From positions 39,170,370 through 39,234,369 of the forward strand of contig NC_065923.1 in the NCBI RefSeq assembly GCF_024586455.1: a DNA stretch of 64,000 nt, given 5' to 3'. The position numbers and the translations under genes were made by a program. This DNA is from Bactrocera neohumeralis (Eukaryota; Arthropoda; Insecta; Diptera; Tephritidae). A model generated the notes under the pieces. The model searched no databases. It was not told the DNA's origin and saw only the letters and a program-made list of their open reading frames with translations. Within the stretch, counting starts at the first letter, position 1, and each line of letters begins with the position of its first letter. This document shows, in pieces, positions 23,214-37,000 of the stretch.

Positions 23214-24282
23214 CTATGACCAAAAAATAGTAGGACATAATTTTCTAAATTTATACTTCAAAATGTTTGTTGTCCATATCAAAGTAATCTTTCTTGGAGC
23301 CAATTCACTTGTGACAACGTTTTTTCCAATCTTCCAAGCAGTAGTTAAAGTCAATTTGCGGCATAGTCTTCAATGCTCGTGCCGATTCACGTTTAATGTC
23401 TTCAATTGACTCAAAACGGTTTTCTCGAAGCCTTCATTTGAGTTTGCTGAATAGCCAAAAGTCACACGGAGCTAAATTCGGCGACTACGTCGGTTGCGGT
23501 ACGATATTGGTTGAAAATTTGGCGAAAAAGAATAAACACAGTATGCGACGGTGCATTATGGTGGTGCTTTTTACGAATAGCTTCGCACAAACGACGTATA
23601 ACAAATAGTATTTCTTGTTGACGGTTTGGCCGGTCGGAAGGAATTCCGATTGCACCAAATCTCCGTAATAGAAGAAAACTGTACACATAATCTTGATTTT
23701 TGACCTGATTTGACCTAGTTTTTTCGGCTTCGGCTCACCTTTGCCACGATATTCGTCCGATGGATGATCTGTTTTAGAGTCATAAGCATATATCAAAAAT
23801 TCATTGCCAGCAACAATATGCTTCCTGACATCCCGGTAGTCGAAAAACATTGTTTCGTAGACGTTAATGCGGCGCTGTTTTTCGAAAAAATTTAGTGATT
23901 TTGGAACCAATCGTGCGTTCACTTTTCGTAGACCCAAGTGATCTTTTAAAATGGTTTTCACTGATCCTTCCGATATTCTAACGATGCCAGTAAGACTGTT
24001 AATCGTCGCTTCTCAAGCACTAATTTCTTTATTTTTTTGACGTGTTGATCGTCAGTTAATGTTGATGGCCGTTCGGACGTGGTTCGTCGTCAACGCGTTC
24101 TCGACCCTCTTTGAATAATTTTTACCAATTAGAAAGAGTTGCTCGTGACAAACAATTATCACCAAAGCTCTTTTCCATCAAATGTCATTGACATTTATAC
24201 CAATATAGAAAAAAAAATGTTTCGGCGAATGAATTTTCGCACGAAATTTAAATTAAAAAGTCTTACTATTTTTTGTCCACAG
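23214..24282 (-). mobile_element. Mariner (DD34D), near full length, inactive
   Basis: Both ends carry the CAAAAAATAGTA word of the terminal repeats (23220 and, inverted, 24263-24277). The - strand frame 23961-23485 (158 residues) encodes KTILKDHLGLRKVNARLVPKS, IVAGNEFLIYAYDSKTD (the usual GDE is GNE here), then GKGEPKPKK and SEFLPTGQTVN. The second-Asp region (NAPSHT) is in another frame. Frameshifts make it nonfunctional. It belongs to the same lineage as the copies at 32957 and 49650. Confidence 0.85.
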
Positions 24283-25068
24283 CGTATATATGTATGTAAC
24301 TCAACCTGTGTTTCTCCCAAACGGTATAACATGGTATATTAACTTATTGTTAGTTTTTCTATTTTAGATCGTTAGGAAAAAAGTAAAAAAAAATATGTAT
24401 ATACCGTAATTAGTTTCAAAAAATTTAAATAGAATATACATAAATTTATTTTATTAATATATATTATAAATGCTTCAGGTTTAGTTAATTTTTATCTACG
24501 TGAAAATAGTTTTGAAATGTATATAGCAATAATTATTATTATTATATTATATTTCTATTATTCATTTTTAACTTCAAAAATTAATAGATACTAATTTCCA
24601 TGATAAATATTATTATTTGAACTTGATATGAAAATAATGCAATATTTTTTACGAAATATCTCTTTAAATGCTATAGGTTTCAGAAAATACTTTTATTTGA
24701 TATAATAAAAATATTATTTTGTTATTATTATTTTTAGAAGAAGCACACTTCAAGCTGTGCTTCACTCATAAGCATTCTCAAAATCCTACAAATGACATTA
24801 TTTATTTGTATAAATATGTTATGTATGTATGTACCTGTATTTAATACATTTTTACTTAAGCATACGCATTTATTTATTCATATAACTGTAATTAATAAAT
24901 TTATGCACTTTTTTGAGTTATTTATGAACTAATGTGCATGGGTTTAACTAGAACGCTCTATGATTGTATCACATACTGAAATCATCGCCCCTATATATGT
25001 AGGTATATATGTATGTATGTATATTATTACGATTATGTGTATAAAGATATTCCTAACGCAGTTAACGC
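24283..25068. other. AT-rich 3' flank of the GTPase gene
   Basis: Extremely AT-rich sequence directly downstream of the GTPase stop codon (- strand), so it probably includes its 3' untranslated region. No separate element is recognised. Confidence 0.4.
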
Positions 25069-28000
25069 TTACATTAAAGCGCACATATTCCTACGCGCTA
25101 CGCCCGCTCCGTCGCCCTCGTTCATAGCCATCGTCTTGGAGCGCATCAAATTCAGATCGGTTCGTATGCTGGGGCGTCGCGCGTTCGGTGCTACCACTCC
25201 GCAGGCATCACTGAAACGTCGCTTAATCGAAAGCGCATTCTTCTTCGACCCGCCCACAGTTGTGTGTGGCGGCAGTGGTGACGGTGCTCCGAATACGGAT
25301 ACCACGCGTCGATGGTGATTCGGTGCCATTTCCAATGGTAAATTCGAAACCATAAAAAGTGCATAAAATAAATCATCGATGCGGAAATTTTGTCGCGCCG
25401 AACATTCGACGAAGACGCAACAATTATCTTGGCCGGCAATGTATCCCATTACCTCGTCTAGTTGAACTTTTCTGCAATAGAGAATGTTTATGTTAGTTAG
25501 ATATGTATGTATGTATATAAGGTGGAATGTGAATTAGTCCGAAGCTAATCTTTCGATTTGTTAAAAAACCATCGGATACTCTGCGATAGAAAACTCTCCA
25601 AAAAGCCTAATAGTTTATGAGTCACTATGCAAACAAATATTATACACATATATTTTAAAGAAAGTGGGTAGGTAGGTAGAGTGGATATCTGACGTTGCAC
25701 TGATTCCACAGAGACTGAACTCTCCTCACTCCATTATCTCCTCTCTGAATCAGCCTGTTTTATAATGTATGTACATATATGCAACCTCAAAAATATCATG
25801 AAAAAACCCTCGACCTATAGTTGCGATTCTTTTCGCATAGAAGATGTTCTAGATATAATATCTTCTTCTTCTCCTGACAACTTCTGCAATAGTCATTGTT
25901 TGGTTTTCCCAGTCTGCTGGCATGTCTGTCTATTAGACAGTAACTTCAAGTAACTAACTTGTCACTTCTACTAGGACTCCTTTGCCATTTCTTTTGAATT
26001 TTAATACAAGTGTAGTGGCCTTTATGGCATGTTTGCCTTCTTGTTGAGCAGGTCAGAGATTGATTCCTCGGATACTCAGCTATATTTATGACATGTTTGT
26101 TGATTAAATATCTACAAATAGTCAGAGAGGCATATAAACTCCCTCTTTTTCGGATTCGAATAGGGTGGTGCCTTTTCTCTCTAGTTCATCTGCTTCACAT
26201 TTATCAGGGATATTACTACGTCTTCTAAACCATTGGAGGTACATACATATATCGTGAAATAGGATGTTAGATACGCCAAGAGATCATGGTATTATTTTAG
26301 CACCTTTGATAAAACTATCGGGTGATTTTTTAAGAGCTTGATAACTTTTTTTTAAAAAAAAACGCATAAAATTTGCAAAATCTCATCGGTTCTTTATTTG
26401 AAACGTTAGATTGGTTCATGACATTTACTTTTTGAAGATAATTTCATTTAAATGCTGACCGCGGCTGCGTCTTAGGTGGTCCATTCGGAAAGTCCAATTT
26501 TGGGCAACTTTTTCGAGCATTTCGGCCGGAATAGCCCGAATTTCTTCGGAAATGTTGTCTTCCAAAGCTGGAATAGTTGCTGGCTTATTTCTGTAGACTT
26601 TAGACTTGACGTAGCCCCACAAAAAATAGTCTAAAGGCGTTAAATCGCATGATCTTGGTGGCCAACTTACGGGTCCATTTCTTGAGATGAATTGTTCTCC
26701 GAAGTTTTCCCTCAAAATGGCCATAGAATCGCGAGCTGTGTGGCATGTAGCGCCATCTTGTTGAAACCACATGTCAACCAAGTTCAGTTCTTCCATTTTT
26801 GGCAACAAAAAGTTTGTTAGCATCGAACGATAGCGATCGCCATTCACCGTAACGTTGCGTCCAACAGCAGCTTTGAAAAAATACGGTCCAATGATTCCAC
26901 CAGCGTACAAACCACACCAAACAGTGCATTTTTCGGGATGCATGGGCAGTTGGCCACCAAGATCATGCGATTTAACGCCTTTAGACTATTTTTTGTGGGG
27001 CTACGTCAAGTCTAAAGTCTACAGAAATAAGCCAGCAACTATTCCAGCTTTGGAAGACAACATTTCCGAAGAAATTCGGGCTATTCCGGCAGAAATGCTC
27101 GAAAAAGTTGCCCAAAATTGGACTTTCCGAATGGACCACCTAAGACGCAGCCGCGGTCAACATTTAAATGAAATTATCTTCAAAAAGTAAATGTCATGAA
27201 CCAATCTAACGTTTCAAATAAAGAACCGATGAGATTTTGCAAATTTTATGCGTTTTTTTTTTAAAAAAAGTTATCAAGCTCTTAAAAAATCCCCCGATAT
27301 AACAGGCAAGAAGACCTTCTTTAATTGCTGTGATCTCTGCTTGGATGACACTGCAGTTGTCTGGTAGTCGGAAGGCGATTCTCGTATCTAATTTTGTGGA
27401 AAGTCATCACCTCTCATTCGATTATACAGTTTAGACCCATCTGTTTAGATACTTATCCCTGTACATCACCTTACTTCTTTCCCAGGTAAGGTAAGATAGT
27501 ATTGAAGCCCGAATTTAAGTTTAATTCTACATGTTTTCAAAAACCCGTGGTATCTTAGAATATAAAAGGAAATATCTTACTCGTTATAAATATTTGAGAC
27601 TTCCATGATTTTAAAAGGATAATACAATAGATTGGGAATGTTTAAAAGCAATGAAAACAAAATTATTTTAATGAGAAAACTTACTGAATTCTGGCGATTG
27701 TTTTGTAAACCTTTCTGCAGGAATGCATTCGTTATTAGTCTATTGGATTTCTATTCTTGAAGATTCCCATAATAAGTGAAAAACTGACTAACGCAGTGTT
27801 CCTATAAATTTTTACTACTAAAAAAAACCAAGAAATTTGCACTCACTTGGGTTCAAGATCACATTTATTTCCAGCAAGAACCATGGGTATTTTCGGCAAA
27901 CTTTTCTTCTTCATACCGGAACCGGGATTAAGCGCCGCCCATTTAGTTTCTAGTATGTTTTCTCGTAATCGTACGACTTCCTCGAAAGATTCTCGCGAGT

Positions 28001-31000
28001 CCATACTGAAGACTAATATGAAAATATCACCTGAAATTGAAAAGAAGTAATAATCAGGGAATATTAATAAAAATATATTGCGCTAAATTAATAAGTGAGA
28101 TGTATATATTTTATTATGAATGTATAAACATATATTCTTATATAGCGATTATAGCCGGGTTAACAACAGCGCGCCAGTCGTTTCTTCTTTTCGCTACGTG
28201 GCGCTAATTGGATATTCCAAGCGAAGCCAGGACTAACGGCGCGGGTGTTGAGGCCGATGATATCAATATCATCGGCATACGCCAGCAGCTGTACACTCTT
28301 ATAGAAGATGGTACCTTCTCTATTTAGTTCTGCGGCTCGAACTATTTTCTCCAAAAGCAGGTTGAACATAAAGACTATTATTTATAATATAAACCAAAGC
28401 GGTTTTATTAACAAAAAATTGTCGTTAGACAAAATATATGTGTAAATTAATGATTATGATAAATGATATTAATATTCATCAACGATTGCAGCTGTGGCTT
28501 CTTGCTTCTTCATTGTCAAATGTGACCCTTGTCATTTTACAATATTTAATTTATCAAATTCTTTCAGTCTTGATAACTAGACACACGCACATATGTATGT
28601 GCATGCTTATCAAAATTGAAATATTCTACAAATATACTGCAAAGTCTTTCATCGATGTGAGTCCCAGTAATCATATTCGTTGGTAATGCTGTTTTCCTGT
28701 TTAAACATAAGACAAGGGTATTCTCTAGTAAACTTACATAATTTTGCTATAGGATACCGAGGGCTGTAAAGCTTTTAATTTATTTTTCTAGCCTTGGCTC
28801 TGCATTTATTCTAAGACTTTATAATACCACCTATAGTAAGTGAACACTATGGTTTGTCTTAGAGAAGAATTGGATCACACATTGATCCCATAAAATAAAA
28901 TATTTGGGCAACAAATTCCAAAAGATGGATTTATATAGTATGTACATATTTTCTCTTTGTTTAAGTTATTATTTTATTACATATTAGTTTCATGGATTTT
29001 CAGTGCTTCAACTTCAGTTTCGCCAATTGGGTTAAATTTGTTTCACTGTATGGTGTGCAAAGTTTCATGTGAAAATGTGCTGTCAATTCCAACAGATGTT
29101 CAGTGGGTTGTCGGTTTGACTCGCAAAGTGCTGTCAGTGCTACAAAAATGAAATTACAATAGCATTTATTTGTTTGATTACAACTGCCATTGAACATAAC
29201 ATTACAAAAACCGCACATAATGAGGGAACAGCTTCGATGGCAAACATTTTCAGTAAACAAATGTGTTTAAGAAGTTAGCGCTTACAACTGAAATATGAAG
29301 TTATTTTGAGTACAGATTATAATTAGTAGTGGGTATATTTTCTGGTAGTTTCACAATACTATTCATTAACGTTTTGTTAATCCTTTTGATAAAGTGAAGG
29401 GCACCGTGCAACTAATTACTATACATTCGTATAAGATAAACTAAGTTCTTCTTTAGTTAAAAACCAAGAAATTATGTTAAAAAGCTTAGACGTTTTTAAT
29501 AAAAATATGTTCTAAAATTCATTTATTTATTTATCTTTAATACTAAATTTTGGAATTCAAAACTAGACCAGTAAGAGGGGGCTAAGATCGGATGTAAACG
29601 AACACTTCACACTGTTGTAACGTGCAATGATAATAATGGACCAAATACTTTCAAGTGTTGTCAAAATTGTATATTAAATAAAAAATATCGCAAGAAAAAT
29701 CAACATTTACTGTTCAACAAAATTTTAAATAAATTACGTTCATATTTGGTATTTTGATAACTTATATTTTAGATCGTTGACTCACAATTTTATTGATATA
29801 TTTTACTTCACGACAGCGAAAATTATTCTCAAATCATCATCAAATGAGAAATATGTGATATAAACTCAATCGAAGAGGCTAGTAAAGTAAATAAATAGAG
29901 TTGATTTGGAAATCGTCAAACAAGAGATCGGAATTCATTATATTAGTGATACGAGTATGAAGTTAAGATCAAGTTCTACACAAACTCCATGCATTTTCAG
30001 TTTAATTTTATTAAAATATCAAAAATTTTGACCAACTAAACGGTTTAAAATAAGCTGGTTAGTCGGAAAACACTATATAGGTTATATTAAGGTAACTCAC
30101 ATATCACTACCAATACATAGGAAGCAAAGTCAACCGGATATAAACTATATGGGGGCTAGATCAAGCTTTCAACGGATTTTATCCAATTTAGGAACAACGA
30201 TGCAATGTGAAAATAAAAACACGCTCTTTCAATTTAATTAAGACAACTCACATATTGGCCGATATATACCGCATATATAAAGTAAGTCGAAAGTACGAAA
30301 ATATTTTTTGAGGTATATGGGGCTAAGGGAATCAGTGACCCGATTCAACCCAATTTCTTCCGAATTTCAATAACATTGACCGATATTTTCGGTTATCAGT
30401 TATGTACACTAGTGACTAGTGACTATCTGGGGGCTTAAACACTTAAGGTCCGATTTTGACAAATTTTGGACTTTAGATGGCTTATCTTAATGGCAAAGTC
30501 ATCCCGGTATTATCATTGGTTCATAATTTGTATACTGTAAAAATGGAATTTAAAGTTGTGTTATAATGTATAAGGCAGGTCGGTGTGCTTATAGTTTGAT
30601 TATGCAATATAAAATAGCAATGTCAAGATAATGGTACCTACAATATTTGGTTGAAATTGGCCGACGATTTTGATGGTACATATAGTACATACGAAACGGA
30701 TTTACCAAAAATAAATGTTATGCCATAAAAGTAGAAATATTCATGCATAATATAGTATATGTATATGCATATGTACATCGCTTATTGTTATGCATTTATG
30801 TACATACAAATTGTTGGTTTAGCTTGGTATTATTTGTAGTTGAAATAAAAGTACAAATCGTCAGCTTACGGAAATGAACGTTTTTATTTGATGGCCCTTA
30901 GCGACACTACGTGCATCTAAACGCAAATCTCTTTAGCTCAATTGTCTTGTCTGTTAAGCTCAATGTTGAACAAACCCTCTAGGAAAAGCAGCTAGTTATA

Positions 31001-34000
31001 AAATAATTCTATGCAACTAGTGGTATTTTATAACTACTATTAACCGTAAGATCAGATAACTGTCTCTTTCCGGATCAAGCAACTTGTATAATATTATGTA
31101 TCTGTGAGTTCATTCTATAAAATGACGAGACCGGGATTTTAGTTTCTAACATTTTCTTCACATACTTCGAAAATGAGCGGAATCGGAATATAATCACGCT
31201 AAATTTTCATTTTAATTGACATATTAGCTGTTTTCCTTTTCAAAGGTGATACAAGACTTATTGAAAAAATCAGAACTGGTTTGTGAAGATTGATCTAAAA
31301 TGGTATATTGGCTTTTCCTCTTTTGAATTTACACTATACTTGCAAATATCTCTTAAATATATTAAGTAAAGCAAAAATGTGTTTTTTTATCAGTGTATAT
31401 TTTGTTGCAGAATATATCTCAACTTTTCGGTTAAAACTTTTCTCAGGTCCGGGGATGTCGTGAATATCCACAATCGATTCCTTATGGTTGGTTTTATAGT
31501 ATATTAAGAGAATAATGATGATTTCTGTTAGAGAGGTTGATTTTAAAATAAATATTTTGGTATACGAAGGAGGCTAATGAGAGCAGGTCTTATGTTTTAA
31601 GGAAGTCTGATAATAGGCATGAGACAAATCAATTGACAATTTGCCATATGCAAAATATCGTCACCTAAACTGCAAAACAACGTATCATCAAAAAAAAAAA
31701 AAATATTGGAAATCGCTGTCAGATATAATAACCAATATATAAATATTTTATAATCAAAACTCAAATTTTGTTTCAATATAATACAAAATGGAAGTAGTTT
31801 CTATTATAACATATTTCCTTCGCCTGTCAACTTATGAAAAGTGATGTTACGTTATTTTGCATTTTTGGTGATTATATATAGTATTTTTTTGCAAAAGCTT
31901 TGAACAATATTCGGCTGCGCTCGGAATTAGAATTTCAGCTTTCTACTACTTCTTTGATATTGTGTGTTGTCAGTATTCTAAATATTGTGTTAAAAATGTG
32001 AGAAATGCTAAATTTTAGTTGCGAGCACATTTGGCAGCCAACGGAAATACCGGCTTATATGTGCTATACATGTATACTAAGTCTGGACTTAGTCTTATTT
32101 CTGCGAATCTATGCTTTTATGTGTGCATATGCAGCTCGCATATATACAGTAAGCTTTGTAGGTCATAAAAATCCTAGAAAAAGCAAATCGGCTTAAATTG
32201 TAAGCTTTGTCTATATTGGACGCTATTGGAGAAATGCCCGCAAAGTAGCGCCCAAGGGAGGTTCAGAAAATAAAAACGCGGCACTGTGGCTATTTGTTGA
32301 TAGTATTGCAGTCAAAAGTTGAAATAGTGTATGAAAAAATAAAGTAAATTAATTATAATTGTTCACAATTGTCTGTAATGACAATGAATAACAATTCTAA
32401 ATCTATAGTCCCATCAAGGGTACACCTTACCCTTTACTATATTTTAAAAAAGTGTTAATGCTGTTTCGTGTTTATTTATTTGGTTATGAGTAATAAAGTA
32501 TTATAAAAGTAGTAAAGTCTATTTTATTATCTGCAACTGAGTTCCTCAAGCTGCCACACCCTTCCTTGCAAGCGTTAAGCGCACGCGACATTCCAGCGGT
32601 TTAAATAGAATAGCAAGCTCACTGAAACTCATCTTCATATTTGCTAATTATGTGAATTATTTTCATCACTTCATCCGCTTTTTGCAACCAATTATTAATA
32701 TATTATTATTTAGACGTGGGTGATTGAGGTTATACTGCTGCTGATAATTAGGAGTGCTTTTAGTATCAAATTGTTTTGCGGTGTGTGCTTTTGTGGCTTC
32801 CCAGACAATTCCAAGAATATTCGTAAAATTAATTTGATATGGATTCATGGAAACAACTTTCATACAAGGAAGTTTTTAATAACTACTTACTTCGCTGTTA
32901 TCAACAATTGTACATTTTGACAAGCTAAATTATCGTATTTTTCGATATTACAAATACTGTGGGCAAAAAATAGTAAGACTTTTTAATTTAAATTTCGCGC
33001 GAAAACTTATTGGTCGAAATATTTTTTCTAGGTTGGTATGCCTGTCAGTGATATCTGTGTCAAATGTCACATCAAAATAATTATTATTGTTTAGTATACA
33101 CTGGTCTCTCTGAAGTACATAGAGTGATTGATGAGAGTGGTGATTTTTACGATTAGTGAAATTATTCAGCAAAGAAATTCCATTAAATTTTTGAGCGGAA
33201 TTTCAAATTTCTGGTACCGAAACGTTCAGAATGTTAGAAAAGGCCTTCCGTGGTAATGGTTTGTCGCGAGCAAGTGTTTTTGATTGATACAAGTTTTTCA
33301 AGGAATGTCGAGAAAGCGTCGACGACGAACTACGTCAGGATGACCATCAACATCAACTGATGATCAAAACGTCTATAAAATAAATGAATTGGGTTTGGAG
33401 AAACAAGGATTAACAGTCATAGACCTTACTGCCATCATTGGAATATGGAGAGGATCAGTGAAAACCATTTTTAAAAATTATTTGGGCCTAGGGCAACTAT
33501 TGGTTCCACAATACTTAATTTTTTCGAAAATCAGCTTCGCTTAAACGTCTGTGAAACAATGCTTTCCGACTACCAGGACGCCACAAAACATCTTGTTACT
33601 GGCGATTAATCTTGGATCTATGCTTACGACCCCAAACCAGACGATCAATCGGCCGAATATCGTCGCAAAGGTGAGCCAAAGCCGAAAAACCCACGCCAAA
33701 GTTCGATTATCGAGGTGTGGTGCACTCCGAATTCCTTCTGACCGGCCAAGGTCAGATGTTAGTGGTGTGATCTCCACTAGTCGGAATACCGAACAGTTAG
33801 GGTCGTTTGCGCGTGAACTGTTTAAGCGGCGAAGGCGGTTAGCTGGAAGTTAGGGTTAGTTTCTGTATGATTGGTATGTGTAAGTGATGTGTGTATGGGG
33901 TCCAACCCCTGGCCACCAGTCCAGAGCCGTATGGAAGCTCAACTGGTAGTAGTTTCGGCTACGAGGTCTGACCGGAGACTTAATTCTGGTACCACGGGGA

Positions 34001-37000
34001 GCAGGAGCCCTTGGAGTTCGCTCCAACCTGCTCGTGCGGACTGGCCCCTTGGGGAGTATCGTGGTGGTTGTGGTTAAAACCCAAATCGCGGGAAGAACTG
34101 ACTTTTTCAGTTGAATGTGGAGTTGCATTGCAACCGGGTGCCGGACCCAAAGCACGGCAGAGGTTTTAGATGGGCCTCGAACCCTACCAAGGTGGTTAGT
34201 GTGTCCATTCCACACTGCCAATTGGTACTGAAAATGCTTTGCATTCTCAGGGCGCTGATCAACGCATTGATTTGATCCGCTGTGCTTTTGAGCGCCGTGG
34301 AGTAAGGCTGTCGTCAGTAGGTGCCCACGTAAAACACACCGGACGTTGACCGGCCAACCTGCCAACAAGGAATACTATTTGTTATGAGTTGTTTGCGCGA
34401 AGCTATTCGTAAAAAGAGGACAGAGATATGGGTCGACCACTTTTGGTTTTTTCACAATAATAATGCACTATCGCATTCTGCATTGATTCTTCGTGAGTTT
34501 TTCCATAAATTTTCAACCAACATCGTACCGCAACTACCGTATTCACCTGATTTAGCTCTTTTAGACAGTAAATTCAAACGACCGCTCCGGGGAAACCGTT
34601 TTGAGTCAGATGAAGACATTAAACGTTAATCGCATTGAGCATTGAAGTCTATTCTGGAAATTGGCTTTAACAACTGCTCCGAAGTTTGGAAAAAACGTTG
34701 GCACAAGTGTTTTGTGGGCAAGGGTGATTAATTTGAGGGGGCTGATATAGATTTTTAAGAATAAATTTAGAAAATTAGGAACAAAGTCTTACTATTTTTT
34801 GCTCATAGAAATACATACAAATATACATACATACTGAGCGCCATTCATGACTTCTGGTCTTACACCAAATATTCTCTGGATAGCCAAAAAAAAACATCCG
34901 TTTGAAGGCGAGCTAAATTGGGAAGGCGACTCATCCCTCCCCAGGGTTGTGCGCTGTGTCTGGGGCCCGCTACGTAAAAAGCACCCCCAATTAACAGATC
35001 AAAAAAGCCTCGAATAACAGGCCTCCCTTTTGATCAATCTTCTATAAGAGTGTACAACTGTTCGCGTACGCCGATGACATCAATATTATTGGCCTCAACA
35101 CTCTCGCCATTAGTTTTGCTTTCGCCAGAATGGATAAGGAAGCGAAACGCATGGGTCTGGTTATGAACGAGGACAAGACGAAATATCTCCTGTCATCATA
35201 CAAACAGTAGTCGCACTCGCTACTTGGCTTCCACGCCACTGTTAATTGTTAAATTATAACTTCAAAGTCGTAGATAATTTCGTCTATCTTGAAACCAATG
35301 CCAACAACAACCACGTCAGCCCCGAAATCCAAAGCAGAATAACTCTTGCCAACAGGTGCTACTTTGAACTGAGTAGGCAATTGAGAAGTAAAGTCCTCTT
35401 TCGACGAACAAAGTCCAAATTCTACAAGTCACTCACTATCCCCATCCTGCTACATGGTGCAGAGGCATGAACGATGATAACATTTGTCGATAGAACTATG
35501 AGCTGTACGAGATACGAGTATACGACGAAATTGACATAGTTCAGCGAACTAATAGGCAGCGGTTTTGCTGTCTAGGTCATGTCGTCCGAATGGATAGACA
35601 CTCCAGCTGAGAGTGGAGAGGACCTAGCTATAATACTTGGAATTTTTAGTTGGCACCAAACAGCGAAAAAGAAGAACGACAGGCGCGCTCTTGTAAACTC
35701 GGCTATAATCGCGTAAGCGGTGTCTACGACAATATAGAAGATGAATATGTTACAGTGTTCTGATATCGGCGGTTCCGTCAAATTAACAGCATTTGTATAT
35801 TTTTATAACAAGACTCTTTATTATAAAAAGACTTATAACTTTAACTGATTCTACGTGTCATAGAATAAAGGGATAGACAGACTCACCCACTACATCTAGC
35901 TATTTTATGGTTTTTGTGGGGAAAATATGACATTCATGGGGAGTAAGTTTCCGGAGTATAACAGATTTAAAGCTCTTTATTAGTGATTTAAGTCTTATCG
36001 TTCATGGACCTAAAATCAAACATTGTATATAAAATGCAAACAAGTTTGATGAATGGACATTGGAAACCCATCTTCTCTGTATATTTACGCACCAGAACAG
36101 AAATCAAAAAATTATGTTTATTAAGTTGCGCTACATTAAAATGTAGAAATGTAGAAAAATCGAAAATAAATAATTTTCGACACAATATAATTTCAACTTT
36201 TTTTCGTTTCAAAACACATAATTTCACGCAGGACAACGGCTGCGGGGTCAGCTAGTATTTAATATAATTTCCGAGTTATCTGTAAAAATAGTAACACAAT
36301 GCAGTTGGTAGTAAAACGTTTAACTGCCCTATCGGCTAAATTTACATCAAATTGCTTAAGCCAAACATAGTGAACAAATATGCTGTTCTTGGTTGTGTAC
36401 GCCCACAAAGCCTGGCTAACTTTCATTAAATGCTACTCCTCGCCTCGTTGTATAAAAGTAATTCGTGTGTCACCGTGTTACCTTTTCTACGGCACTGTTT
36501 CTTCTCTAATCTCTTTGCTTCTTAGAGCCCAAAATTTCGCATGTAAGTATATGTGTATTCTAGATGTCAAACAACATCTTTTCATTCTTGCCACCCCGGA
36601 TAGGAATTTTATTGCTCTTATGGGGTTGCTCTCTCCGGTATTTATTGCCTTACTACCGCCTTACAGACCACAAACAAATCTATGAAAGTACGCGTTAGTA
36701 GCTTCATTGTGCTGTGATTTTCATTGCCAAACCCAGCGCTTGTCTGAAAGCCATACACTTTGTAACTGAAATTCCACAAGGAAATGCAGTTACTACCTGC
36801 TGTGGACAGCTTGTCGTCCAGCAGAGTATCGTTTATGCGGTACACTCGTATCAAGACAGTTCTACGAAGTCTTAATGCTGTATTTCATGTTAATTTAAGA
36901 GACTTCCCTTATTTGAAGTTGATTTACTTTCAGTTCCCTTGAAGACCACCTTAATATTATACTGTTGGCTGTGTATGTAGTTTTGTCTACTAGTATGTAC

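Noticed and set aside
26855..27190. A separate + strand gene of 111 residues
   Set aside because: It is the right arm of the foldback transposon encoding a copy of the transposase C-terminus, extended by chance across the spacer.
34180..34250. tRNA or tRNA-derived SINE promoter in the GC-rich insert
   Set aside because: The box A and box B words match, but no cloverleaf can be folded with confidence and the boxes are far from the element end; kept only as a question in the findings.
33856..34368. 170-residue open frame on the - strand of the GC-rich insert
   Set aside because: It runs across the insert border into mariner sequence, has skewed composition and no domain signature; GC-rich sequence easily gives such frames.
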